Shown here piece after piece: positions 19,097 through 27,256 of a stretch of DNA of 64,000 nt. Below the pieces are notes generated by a model. It saw nothing but the letters and a program-made list of their open reading frames with translations, made no database searches and had not been told where the DNA came from. Positions within the stretch are counted from its first letter, which is position 1. The number at the start of each line of letters is the position of its first letter. The translations under genes and the position numbers were made by a program. This stretch comes from JAVJSD01 sp040219575 (GTDB lineage: Bacteria; Planctomycetota; Planctomycetia; Pirellulales; Pirellulaceae). The stretch spans positions 62,001-126,000 of the forward strand of contig JAVJSD010000064.1 of the NCBI GenBank assembly GCA_040219575.1. The letters run 5' to 3'.

Positions 19097-21574
19097 ATGG
19101 CCATCGACCCGATTTGCGGTATGGAAGTCGACGAAGCGACCGGTTTGACCGCCGACCGCGACGGAACGACGTACTACTTCTGCTGCGAACACTGCCGGCG
19201 GAAATTTCTCGGGAAGACCGGCGAAGGCGCTCAGCTGGTGAGCCTGGGAGGCAAGGTCGACCATGCCGCGCATCACCAGCACGGCGAGCATGCGCGCCAC
19301 AACCAGCACGAACACGCGCCAAGGCAGGCGACCAAGAAACCCACCGCCGCCTACTACTGCCCGATGTGCGAAGGCGTGGAGAGCGACAAGCCGGGCACGT
19401 GTCCCAAGTGCGGCATGGCGTTGGAATCGGCTTCGCCGCCAAGCCGCAAATCGAAACGCATCTACACCTGCCCGATGCACCCGGAGATCGAGCAGGAAGG
19501 TCCCGGCACGTGCCCCAAATGCGGCATGGAATTGGAGCCGAAGACGGTCGAGGCCGGCGATGAGGAGGACGACGGCGAACTCCGCGCGATGACGTGGCGA
19601 TTCTGGATGGCGGCCGCGCTGGCGCTGCCGATATTTCTATTGGAGATGGCGCCGATGGTCGGCATCCCGCTCGACACGTGGCTGCCGCACGACGTTTCCG
19701 CCTGGATTCAATTCGCCCTGGCCACCCCGGTGGTGCTGGTCGCCGGTTGGCCGCTGATGACGCGCGGCGCGCGTTCGTTCGTCACCTGGAATCTGAACAT
19801 GTTCTCGCTGATCGCCGTGGGCGTGAGCGCCGCGTACCTGTTCAGCGTGGCGGCGATCGTCGTGCCGACGGAGTGGTTCCCCGAATCGATGCGCGAGAAG
19901 GGCCACGTCGGTGTGTACTTCGAATCGGCCTCCGTGATCGTGGCCCTGGTGCTGCTGGGACAAGTGTTGGAGCTACGTGCTCGCCGCCGGACCTCGGGCG
20001 CCATTCGCGAGTTGATGTCGCTCGCACCGCCGACAGCCCGGGTGATTCGCGACGGCGAGGAACAGGAGATCCCGCTGGAGGACGTGCATCAGGGCGATCG
20101 CCTGCGAGTTCGGCCGGGCGAGAAGATCCCCGTCGACGGCCACGTCGAAGACGGCCGCAGCACGATCGACGAAGCGATGATCACGGGCGAACCGACGCCG
20201 GTGAAGAAACAGGCGGGCGACGAGGTGATCGGCGGGACCGTCAATCAGAAAGGTTCGCTGGTGATCGTCGCCGATCGCGTGGGGGCCGACACCGTGCTCT
20301 CGCAGATCGTCGACATGGTGGCAAGCGCCCAACGCAGCCGGGCGCCGATTCAGGGCCTGGCCGACACCGTGGCCGCCTACTTCGTGCCGACGGTCTTCGC
20401 CGTGTCGGTTCTGACGTTCATCGTCTGGGCGGTGGTCGGTCCCGAACCGCGACTGGCCCACGCGCTAGTCAACGCCGTGGCCGTGTTGATCATCGCCTGT
20501 CCCTGCGCGCTGGGCCTGGCGACGCCGATGTCGATCATGGTGGGCGTCGGCCGCGGGGCGCGCGAGGGGGTGTTGATCAAGAACGCCGAGGTGCTGGAAG
20601 TGCTGGAGAAAGTCGACACGCTGGTCGTCGATAAGACCGGCACGCTCACCGCCGGCAAACCGACGCTGGTCAAGACCGAGACGGCCGACGGAATGGACGA
20701 ACAGGAGCTGATTCGCCTCGCCGCCGCGGCCGAGCAACTGAGCGAACATCCGCTGGCGGCGTCCATTCTCGACGCGGCTCGAGAGCGGGAGATCTCGCTA
20801 CCGGAGGCGAAGGACTTCGACAGCGTCACCGGCCAAGGCATCACGGCCAGCATCGATGGTCTTGAAGTGCTCGTCGGCAAACATTCGCTGTTGGAGGATC
20901 GCGGCGTGGCCGACGTCGCGGCTTGGCGCGAAAGGGCCGAGGCGTTGCAGGGCGAGGGGCACACGGTGATGTATGTCGCCATCGACGGCAAACCAGCCGG
21001 TCTGCTCGCGGTGTCGGATCCCATCAAGGATTCGACGCCCGAAGCGCTCGAGGCGCTGCACGCGCTGGGGATCCGCGTGCTGATGATGACGGGCGACAAC
21101 GAGCAGACCGCCAAGGCGGTGGGCGAGCGACTCGGCATCGACGAGGTGGCCTGGGGCGTCAGCCCGCAGGATAAGCACGACCGCGTACAGCAGTTGCGCG
21201 ACGATGGGCGGATCGTGGCGATGGCCGGCGACGGCATCAACGACGCACCGGCCCTGGCGGCGGCGCAGGTCGGCATCGCCATGGGGACGGGCACCGACGT
21301 GGCGATCGAAAGCGCCGGCGTGACGCTGGTCAAAGGCGATCTGCGGGGCATCGTGAAGTGCATCCGCCTCAGCCGCAGCGTGATGCGCAACATCCGCCAG
21401 AACCTGATCTTCGCCTTTCTCTACAACACGCTTGGCATCCCGGTCGCGGCCGGTGTGCTGTACCCCTTTTTCCGCATTCTGCTATGGCCGATGTTGGCGG
21501 CCGCCGCCATGAGTTTCAGCAGCGTCTCGGTCATCGCCAACGCCCTCCGCCTGCGGGCGGTGAAGCTTGGTTGA
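19097..21574 (+). CDS. copA: Copper-translocating P1B-type ATPase with YHS and two heavy-metal-binding N-terminal domains
   Basis: 825 aa. Residues 1-45 form a YHS domain (DPICGMEV, YYFCCEHCRRKF). A His-rich linker follows (HAAHHQHGEHARHNQHEHA). Two HMBD zinc-ribbon-like repeats come next: YYCPMCEG...GTCPKCGM near 87-107 and YTCPMHPE...GTCPKCGM near 123-144. The membrane part has the ion-channel motif CPC (IIACPCALGLATP, near 472). The P-domain has DKTGTLT near 512, and the N-domain has SEHPLA. The hinge GDGINDAPA is near 711, and the last helices have YNTLG and MSFSSVSVIANALRLR, which indicate Cu(I) specificity. It exports copper. The ATG at 19097 starts the YHS domain directly; the frame extension to 19013 would run through palindromic element A. 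Confidence 0.93.
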   Translation: MAIDPICGMEVDEATGLTADRDGTTYYFCCEHCRRKFLGKTGEGAQLVSLGGKVDHAAHHQHGEHARHNQHEHAPRQATKKPTAAYYCPMCEGVESDKPGTCPKCGMALESASPPSRKSKRIYTCPMHPEIEQEGPGTCPKCGMELEPKTVEAGDEEDDGELRAMTWRFWMAAALALPIFLLEMAPMVGIPLDTWLPHDVSAWIQFALATPVVLVAGWPLMTRGARSFVTWNLNMFSLIAVGVSAAYLFSVAAIVVPTEWFPESMREKGHVGVYFESASVIVALVLLGQVLELRARRRTSGAIRELMSLAPPTARVIRDGEEQEIPLEDVHQGDRLRVRPGEKIPVDGHVEDGRSTIDEAMITGEPTPVKKQAGDEVIGGTVNQKGSLVIVADRVGADTVLSQIVDMVASAQRSRAPIQGLADTVAAYFVPTVFAVSVLTFIVWAVVGPEPRLAHALVNAVAVLIIACPCALGLATPMSIMVGVGRGAREGVLIKNAEVLEVLEKVDTLVVDKTGTLTAGKPTLVKTETADGMDEQELIRLAAAAEQLSEHPLAASILDAAREREISLPEAKDFDSVTGQGITASIDGLEVLVGKHSLLEDRGVADVAAWRERAEALQGEGHTVMYVAIDGKPAGLLAVSDPIKDSTPEALEALHALGIRVLMMTGDNEQTAKAVGERLGIDEVAWGVSPQDKHDRVQQLRDDGRIVAMAGDGINDAPALAAAQVGIAMGTGTDVAIESAGVTLVKGDLRGIVKCIRLSRSVMRNIRQNLIFAFLYNTLGIPVAAGVLYPFFRILLWPMLAAAAMSFSSVSVIANALRLRAVKLG

Positions 21575-21620
21575 GGACTTTCGGATTTCGGATTGCAGAT
21601 TTCGGATTGCAGACTAAACC

Positions 21621-21686
21621 CTACCTCACCTACTCACCTACTCACCTACTCACGATGACCACGGCGACGACAAGTCGTCGGCTTGG
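21621..21686. repeat. Left inverted flank of the glpK module (includes 22-bp motif B copy 1)
   Basis: Repeats of TACTCACC (21621-21653) are followed by GATGACCACGG and then the 22-bp motif B at 21665-21686 (CGACGACAAGTCGTCG plus GCTTGG). The whole arrangement recurs inverted at 23499-23548 on the other side of glpK. Confidence 0.8.
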
Positions 21687-21707
21687 AGTGAGTAAGCTGG
21701 CCGACAT

Positions 21708-21749
21708 CACCACTCACCCCTCACCACTCACCCCTCACCACTCACCCCT
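21708..21749. repeat. Tandem 14-bp repeat, three units
   Basis: CACCACTCACCCCT repeats exactly at 21708-21721, 21722-21735 and 21736-21749. It runs up to the stop codon of the small Imm17-like gene. It belongs with other simple CACTC/GAGTG repeats around glpK. Confidence 0.85.
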
Positions 21750-21973
21750 CACGCGTTCGGCCCGAATCCCGCGGCGATGGCGCAACCCAATCCGATCAAG
21801 CCGGCGCCGATCAGGGCGTTGACGACTCGGGCGCCGATTCGTCCGCAGAGCGACTCGACCCACCGTGACTTGTGCAGTTCGTAGTACCACTGCCAGTTGA
21901 AAACGGCGGCGGAAACGCAGACGCCGCCAAGAACCATTGCCACGGCGCCGACGACGATTTGTTGTTCGATCAT
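21749..21973 (-). CDS. Small two-TM membrane protein resembling Imm17 family
   Basis: 74 aa: MIEQQIVVGAVAMVLGGV begins a first TM helix. A conserved polar middle FNWQWYYELHKSRW...GRIGARVVNAL follows, then a second TM helix (LIGAGLIGLGCAIAAGF). The pattern of aromatic residues, K-RW and the G-R-GAR segment before TM2 resembles the Imm17 family of small membrane proteins, which was named from toxin-immunity contexts. No toxin gene is visible here. The ATG overlaps the glpK stop (ATGA), so it is translationally coupled to glpK and may serve glycerol uptake or membrane placement instead. The family call is from pattern memory, not from a search. Confidence 0.65.
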   Translation of the reverse strand: MIEQQIVVGAVAMVLGGVCVSAAVFNWQWYYELHKSRWVESLCGRIGARVVNALIGAGLIGLGCAIAAGFGPNA

Positions 21974-23460
21974 GAGGGGGGTTCCTCCCAGGCGAGGGAT
22001 CGTTCGATGGCCTGACGCCACAGACGATAACGCTGCTCGCGCTGGTCGCCCTGCATCTTGGGCGTGAATTCTCGCCCGAGGGCCCAGTTGTGGGTAATGT
22101 CGTCCAGACTTTCCCAGTAGCCGACTGCCAGACCCGCCAGGTAGGCGGCGCCCAGGGCGGTTGTTTCCGAAACGACCGGCCGCTGCACGTGCACGTCGAG
22201 CAGATCCGCCTGAAACTGCATTAAATCGTCGTTGACCGACGCCCCGCCGTCAACCTTGAGTCGCTGCAGGTCCATGGCCGCGTCTTTCCGCATCGCCTCG
22301 ACCAGATCGCGGGTTTGGAAGGCCATTGACTCCACCGCCGCGCGGGCCAGGTGCCCCGCCTTGGTGGCGCGCGTGATGCCGAAGATCGCTCCCCGCGCAT
22401 AAGCGTCCCAGTGCGGTGCGCCGAGTCCCACGAACGCCGGCACCAGCACCACGCCGCCGCTGTCGGGAACGCTGGCCGCCAGCGTCTCCACATCCTCCGA
22501 CTTTTCGATCAGTCCCAGTCCGTCGCGAAGCCACTGGACGACGGCGCCGGCCACAAACGACGAGCCTTCCAGGCAATAGGTCACGTCGTCGCCGATGGCC
22601 CAACCGATGGTGGTCAGCATGCGATTTTCGGAAAGCACCGGCTGGCCGCCCGTGTTCATCAACAGAAACGATCCCGTTCCGTAGGTGCACTTGGCGTCTC
22701 CCGGCTGAAAGCAGGCCTGGCCGAAGGTGGCCGCCTGTTGGTCGCCCGCCACGCCCGCGATCGGGATTTCCCCACCGAGAAACTCTTCGAGTGTGTGGCC
22801 GTAGACGCCGCTCGACGGCCGCACCTCCGGCAACATGGCCCGGGGCACGCCGAGGATGCCGAGCAACTCGTCGTCCCACTCGCGCGTGTGGAGGTTGAGC
22901 AGCATGGTGCGACTGGCGTTGCTTGCATCGGTGGCGTGCACCTTGCCGCCGGTGAGCCGCCAGATGAGATAGGTATCGACGGTTCCGAACAGCACCTCGC
23001 CGCGCTCGGCCCGCTCGCGAAGTCCCTCGTGCTTGTCGAGCAAGTATTTGATTTTGGTGCCGGAGAAGTAGGCGTCGATGACCAGTCCGGCCTTCTGACG
23101 GAACGTCTCTTCCAGCCCCTCGGCCCTCAATCGATCGCAAATCGGCGCGCTGATGCGGCTCTGCCAGACGATGGCGTTGCCGATGGGTCGACCGGTGTCG
23201 CGCTCCCACAACAGCGTCGTCTCGCGCTGGTTGGTGATGCCGAGCGCGGCGACGTCGGCGGCGGTCACGTTCGCCTTGCGCATCGCCTCGCGAGCCACGG
23301 CGAGTTGCGACGACCAGATCGCCTCGGGATCGTGTTCGACGTGTCCTGGGGCAGGGAGAATCTGCTGGAACTCCTGCTGCGCCGACGCCACCATCGTGCC
23401 GTCGTGTCGAAACAGAATGGCCCGACTGGAAGTGGTGCCCTGGTCGAGGGAGAGAATCAT
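21970..23460 (-). CDS. glpK: Glycerol kinase
   Basis: 496 aa, the normal length for GlpK. It has the N-terminal ATPase motif LSLDQGTTSSRAILF, then GITNQRETTLLW, GNAIVWQSRI, TDASNASRTMLLNL, GVAGDQQAATFGQ, GTGSFLLMNTG and the C-terminal VDGGASVNDDLMQFQADLL. It phosphorylates glycerol to sn-glycerol 3-phosphate in the cytoplasm. The start at 23460 (MILSLDQG) is standard; the frame extension upstream runs into simple repeats. glpD lies upstream in the same direction, 141 bp away across a repeat-filled gap, and an Imm17-like gene overlaps the stop. Confidence 0.96.
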   Translation of the reverse strand: MILSLDQGTTSSRAILFRHDGTMVASAQQEFQQILPAPGHVEHDPEAIWSSQLAVAREAMRKANVTAADVAALGITNQRETTLLWERDTGRPIGNAIVWQSRISAPICDRLRAEGLEETFRQKAGLVIDAYFSGTKIKYLLDKHEGLRERAERGEVLFGTVDTYLIWRLTGGKVHATDASNASRTMLLNLHTREWDDELLGILGVPRAMLPEVRPSSGVYGHTLEEFLGGEIPIAGVAGDQQAATFGQACFQPGDAKCTYGTGSFLLMNTGGQPVLSENRMLTTIGWAIGDDVTYCLEGSSFVAGAVVQWLRDGLGLIEKSEDVETLAASVPDSGGVVLVPAFVGLGAPHWDAYARGAIFGITRATKAGHLARAAVESMAFQTRDLVEAMRKDAAMDLQRLKVDGGASVNDDLMQFQADLLDVHVQRPVVSETTALGAAYLAGLAVGYWESLDDITHNWALGREFTPKMQGDQREQRYRLWRQAIERSLAWEEPPS

Positions 23461-23498
23461 GGGCTGGTGCGTGGTGAGAGGAGTGTGGTCAGGCCGCT

Positions 23499-23548
23499 CC
23501 AAGCCGACGACTTGTCGTCGTGGTCATGGTGTGTGCGTAGGTGAGTAG
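23499..23548. repeat. Right inverted flank of the glpK module (motif B copy 2)
   Basis: The 22-bp motif B (CCAAGCCGACGACTTGTCGT plus CG) at 23499-23520 is followed by TGGTCATGG and GTAGGTGAGTAG. It is an inverted, slightly changed copy of 21637-21686. Confidence 0.8.
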
Positions 23549-23550
23549 AT

Positions 23551-23585
23551 GAGTGGTGAGTGGTGAGTGGTGAGTGGTGAGTGGT
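23551..23585. repeat. Tandem 7-bp repeat, five units
   Basis: GAGTGGT is repeated five times without change between glpK and glpD. Such short arrays change length easily by slippage and could alter spacing in the glpD-glpK intergenic region. Confidence 0.85.
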
Positions 23586-23601
23586 AAAGAAGCTGCAACC
23601 A

Positions 23602-25323
23602 TTATTCGCGTCCTGGGGTGGGTTGGCCACCTTCGACGTGCTTGCCGTTTCGCTCCGCGAGGCGGATGACGAGGGCGTCCACTTCCCGCATGATTTCGGA
23701 CGTGGCAAGTACCCGCGATTCGACCAGCAGTTCCGCCAGATGCACCAGGGTGCGGCGGGAAAGCGTTGGCGCAAAGAGCAGCATCAGGCGGCGTTCAACC
23801 AGATCGTCGAGGCCGTGCACCCATTCGGACTGAATGATGCGCCGCACGGCGCGAACGGGCAGTTGTGTACCACGGACGTTGTCGAGGCCGGCGCCCATGT
23901 CCTCGTCGCCTGCCGAAGCCAGTAGTTCCGCGGCGCACATACCGCACAGCGGCCAGAGGGCCTGTACCTGGTCGATCGAAAAGCCCGTTGCGTCGGCGAT
24001 CCGCCGCTGGGTGTGCGTGAGCTGCTCGGCAGAATTCGGGTAGTCCTCACCACCGGAAAACGGGCGATGCCGCGTGTTGCAACGCGTTTCGATCCGCAGC
24101 TTCTGCAGCACGAGTTCGGTCGTTTCCTCGGCCAGCGCTCGGGCCGTGGTGAGCTTGCCGCCGACGAGCGAGAAGATCGGCAGGGGCGAGTCTTGCTGGA
24201 CATCGATGCGATGCGAGCGGCTGATGGCGGCGGTGCTGGCCTTGTCTTCGTACGGTAGGGGGCGGACGCCGCAGTAATACGAGTCGACGTCGCCGCGCGT
24301 CAACGCCGCCTGCGGGAAAACGCGATTGGCGGCCGCGATCAGGTAGGTGATCTCCTCGTCCGATGCGACAGCGTCGCGGGGATCCCCTGCGAAGGGCAGA
24401 TCGGTGGTGCCGACCAGCACGCCCCCGGCCCAGGGCAGGATGAACACCGGTCGGCCGTCCTCCGCCTCGGTGTAAACGCCCTGGCCCTGCAGGCACTCGC
24501 GGAGGTTCGGCTGAAAGGTCATCAGGTGGCTTCCCTTGGTGCCGCCCATTTTTCGCGGTGAAGTGATCGACAGTCGTGCGAGCGTGTGATCGACCCACGC
24601 GCCGGTGGCGTTGACGATCGCCGCCGGTTCGACTTGCAGAGCCGGCGGAGCATCGTCCGCGGCGCCCATCGGCCGAACTTCGACACGTCCTCCCTTGAGC
24701 GAAGCGCGATGATACGTCAGCACGCGAAACCAGGTGCGATTCGCTTCCGCATGACGCCGCGCTTCCTGGAGAAGCGTGATCGTGAAGCGTTCGGGAAAGG
24801 TGATCTGCGCATCGCTGTAGGCGCACATCCAAGTGTATCGCTGGGGATCGACGGGCGGCACGCCTTCCTCGCCGACCGTGTGCGTGCTGTGGCTCGGCAC
24901 GCTTTCGTCGGCGGCGTAGCGGTCATAGAGCGTCAGGCCGGCATCGACCAGCCACAATCCTCGTGGCTGAGGCGGTCCGTCCCCGGAGGCCTTGAAGCCG
25001 AGAAAGCGGCGGGCCGAACTGGTCAGGCCGCCGAGTCGCGACGAAACCGGAACGTACAACCGCAAGGGGTGCACGAAATGCGGGGCGAGTCGCAATAGCC
25101 GCCGGCGCTCTTCGAGCGATTCGCGAACCAAGGCGAAGTCGCCGTACTCCAGGTACCGTAGACCACCGTGAATCAGCCGCGACGAGGCGGAGGTCGCCCC
25201 GCTGGCGATGTCGGCCGCATCGACGACGCACACCGGCACGTCGCACAGCGCCAAGTGACGCGCGACCGCGGCGCCGTTGACGCCGGCGCCCAACACCAGC
25301 ACGCATTTATCGCGCGGCTGCAT
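23602..25323 (-). CDS. glpD: Aerobic glycerol-3-phosphate dehydrogenase, FAD-dependent
   Basis: 573 aa. The FAD-binding Rossmann motif is at the N-terminus (VLVLGAGVNGAAVARHLAL), followed by the GlpD signature region SSRLIHGGLRYLEYGDFALVRES, then INATGAWVD and GGTKGSHLM, and GGKLTTARALAEE. The C-terminal GlpD cap domain follows (about 430-573). It oxidises glycerol 3-phosphate to dihydroxyacetone phosphate and passes electrons to quinones at the membrane. It is upstream of glpK and its start codon lies 17 bp inside the end of the sulfatase gene, suggesting translational coupling to that sulfatase. Confidence 0.95.
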   Translation of the reverse strand: MQPRDKCVLVLGAGVNGAAVARHLALCDVPVCVVDAADIASGATSASSRLIHGGLRYLEYGDFALVRESLEERRRLLRLAPHFVHPLRLYVPVSSRLGGLTSSARRFLGFKASGDGPPQPRGLWLVDAGLTLYDRYAADESVPSHSTHTVGEEGVPPVDPQRYTWMCAYSDAQITFPERFTITLLQEARRHAEANRTWFRVLTYHRASLKGGRVEVRPMGAADDAPPALQVEPAAIVNATGAWVDHTLARLSITSPRKMGGTKGSHLMTFQPNLRECLQGQGVYTEAEDGRPVFILPWAGGVLVGTTDLPFAGDPRDAVASDEEITYLIAAANRVFPQAALTRGDVDSYYCGVRPLPYEDKASTAAISRSHRIDVQQDSPLPIFSLVGGKLTTARALAEETTELVLQKLRIETRCNTRHRPFSGGEDYPNSAEQLTHTQRRIADATGFSIDQVQALWPLCGMCAAELLASAGDEDMGAGLDNVRGTQLPVRAVRRIIQSEWVHGLDDLVERRLMLLFAPTLSRRTLVHLAELLVESRVLATSEIMREVDALVIRLAERNGKHVEGGQPTPGRE

Positions 25324-26785
25324 TCCACTGCCCCGGCGTTCGCAATCCGTTTCCCGCGGCGCCCGTCAACGAATCGCCGAGCTCCGCCCGCTTCTTGTCC
25401 GCCAAGGCGGTCAACTGCTTGACGACCTCGGGGTGCTCCGCCGCCAGATCGTGCTGTTCGCCGACGTCGCGTTTCAAGTCGTAAAGCTCCAGGCCGCACT
25501 TCATTTGCTCGTAGGGGCCGGGCAGCCCGTCCCGGCCTGGTTCTCCGGCCAGAGAACGGTACTCGTGCGGGAAATGCAGTTTCCACTTGCCTCGGCGAAC
25601 GGCGTGCAGTTCGCGTCCCCAAAAGTAGAAATATGCGTCGTGCGGCGACCGCGCCCCGCGCTCGCCCGCCATCAGCGGCCAAATGTTCTTGCCGTCGATC
25701 GTGTTCTCGGAAAGCTTGGCGCCCGTCAGCGCGGCCACGGTGGGCACGATGTCGATGGTGGCGGCGACTTCGTTGCACACCGTGCCGGGTTGGATCTTGC
25801 CGGGCCAGCGCATCGCGCAGGGCTCCCGCACTCCTCCTTCCCACGCCGTTCCCTTTCCTTCTCGCAACGGACCCGCGGAACCCGCGTGATCGCCGTACGA
25901 CAACCAGGGACCGTTGTCGGAAGTGAACATCACCAGCGTGTCGTCATCGATGCCGTGTTTCTCCAGCGCGGCCAGAATCTGACCGACGCCCCAGTCGATC
26001 TCGGAGATTACATCGCCGAACAGGCCCCGCTTGGTCTTGCCGTCGAACTTGTCGGAGACGAACAGCGGCACGTGCGGCATCGAGTGCGCCACGTACAGCA
26101 GGAACGGCCGATCCTTGTTCCGATCGATGAAGTCGACCGCGTGCTCGGTGTACCAGGTGGTCAGGTGCGTCTGGTCCTCCGGCGTCACCTTGGGATTAAC
26201 GATCTTGTTCCCCTCGAACATGGGCAGGTCGGGAAACGCCTTCGAGGTGGGATGGTAGGGCCACATGTCGTTCGAGTAGGGGAGGCCGAAGTACTCGTCG
26301 AAACCGTGCTGCAAGGGAAGGAACGGCCGATGATGGCCGAGGTGCCACTTGCCGAAGATGGCGGTGGCGTAGCCCTGCTGCTTGACGAGTTCCGAGAGCA
26401 GCAATTCCTCATCGGCGATGCCGTGGTTGCTGCGATGGCTCGGCGCGCCGAGCATGCCGATCCGATTGGGGTAGCAGCCGGTCAGCAGCGCCGCCCGCGA
26501 CGCTCCGCATACCGCCTGGGCGACGTAGAAGTTGGTGAACTTCACCCCCTCGGAGGCGAGCCGGTCGATATGCGGCGTCTCGTAACCTGCGGCGCCGAAG
26601 CAGCCGACGTCGGCGTAGCCCAGGTCGTCGGCGAAGACGATCACGATGTTCGGCGGCCGCGTGGTTTCCGCGGCCCAAATCTGGCCCGCGGCGGTGATCA
26701 AAAGCAACACCGCCCCCAGCGCGGCGTGCGAGGCCGGCGCGATGGCGGGAAGAACTCGGATTCGCCCGAAGCGCGAGTCGATCAT
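25307..26785 (-). CDS. Exported arylsulfatase-type sulfatase (CGASR)
   Basis: 492 aa. The formylglycine motif is CGASRAALLTG with Cys at about residue 93, an allowed C-X-(P/A)-S-R form. Metal-binding residues are in NIVIVFADDLGYADVG and MFTSDNGPW. Further family features are GKWHLG, VAHSMPHVPLF, WEGGVREP and DIVPTVAALTG. A signal region lies before residue 40 (HAALGAVLLLITAAGQIWA). The arrangement resembles the arylsulfatase A/GalNAc-6-sulfatase group. It is fourth in the minus-strand run behind the Hsp70 and zinc-ribbon genes and overlaps glpD by 17 bp. The start at 26785 is preferred because the longer frame adds an Arg-rich stretch before the signal. Confidence 0.88.
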   Translation of the reverse strand: MIDSRFGRIRVLPAIAPASHAALGAVLLLITAAGQIWAAETTRPPNIVIVFADDLGYADVGCFGAAGYETPHIDRLASEGVKFTNFYVAQAVCGASRAALLTGCYPNRIGMLGAPSHRSNHGIADEELLLSELVKQQGYATAIFGKWHLGHHRPFLPLQHGFDEYFGLPYSNDMWPYHPTSKAFPDLPMFEGNKIVNPKVTPEDQTHLTTWYTEHAVDFIDRNKDRPFLLYVAHSMPHVPLFVSDKFDGKTKRGLFGDVISEIDWGVGQILAALEKHGIDDDTLVMFTSDNGPWLSYGDHAGSAGPLREGKGTAWEGGVREPCAMRWPGKIQPGTVCNEVAATIDIVPTVAALTGAKLSENTIDGKNIWPLMAGERGARSPHDAYFYFWGRELHAVRRGKWKLHFPHEYRSLAGEPGRDGLPGPYEQMKCGLELYDLKRDVGEQHDLAAEHPEVVKQLTALADKKRAELGDSLTGAAGNGLRTPGQWNAAAR

Positions 26786-26894
26786 GTGCTGAACTCCCAG
26801 CCCCAGAAGATGGCGCGATGCGACTCGCACCGGCGGCGATTTCGCAACTTCCGCCAGTATCGATGGTCGCACGGCGGGGGTCAAACCCGCCGCT

Positions 26895-27236
26895 TCATTG
26901 CGGCGCGTCTTGCGGCGGCGCATTGAAGCGTTCCTGCGCCGCCTCGTAGACGGCGAGAGCGGCGGCGTAGCGGCCTTTCAGCAGATGACAGACGGCGAGA
27001 TAGCGGGATGCATCGGCGTCCGGGGCGATCGCCCACAGGCGGCGCGCGGCGCGGAGCGCCTCATTTAGGCGGCCGGCGCGAAGCAATGTCAGCGTCTCGC
27101 GTCGCGATTCCTCGCGTCGCCGCAGGACGGCCGCCACGAGCGACAGGTCGCATTTGCAGCGGCGGCATTCATCGGCAAGCGACTGACCGGCGCCGCACGT
27201 GGGGCATTTCAGCTGGATCGTCTCCTCGGTCGTCAT
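26895..27236 (-). CDS. Small zinc-ribbon protein with TPR-like helices
   Basis: 113 aa. The N-terminus has two Cys pairs, KCPTCGAGQ and CRRCKCD, forming a zinc ribbon. Residues 35-113 are helical with TPR spacing (LTLLRAGRLNEALRAARRLWAIAPDAD, then YLAVCHLLKGRYAAALAVYEAA). It lies 20 bp behind the Hsp70 gene, so it is almost certainly made with it. The closest idea is an accessory or substrate-presenting factor for this Hsp70, possibly standing in for the zinc-ribbon and substrate-binding parts missing from the tiny J-like protein (inference). Confidence 0.72.
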   Translation of the reverse strand: MTTEETIQLKCPTCGAGQSLADECRRCKCDLSLVAAVLRRREESRRETLTLLRAGRLNEALRAARRLWAIAPDADASRYLAVCHLLKGRYAAALAVYEAAQERFNAPPQDAPQ

Positions 27237-27256
27237 GCGGCCAGCATCTCCCGGTT

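Noticed and set aside
21621..21760. CRISPR-like array of CACTCACC repeats
   Set aside because: The units are 7-14 bp without spacers, so they are simple tandem repeats.
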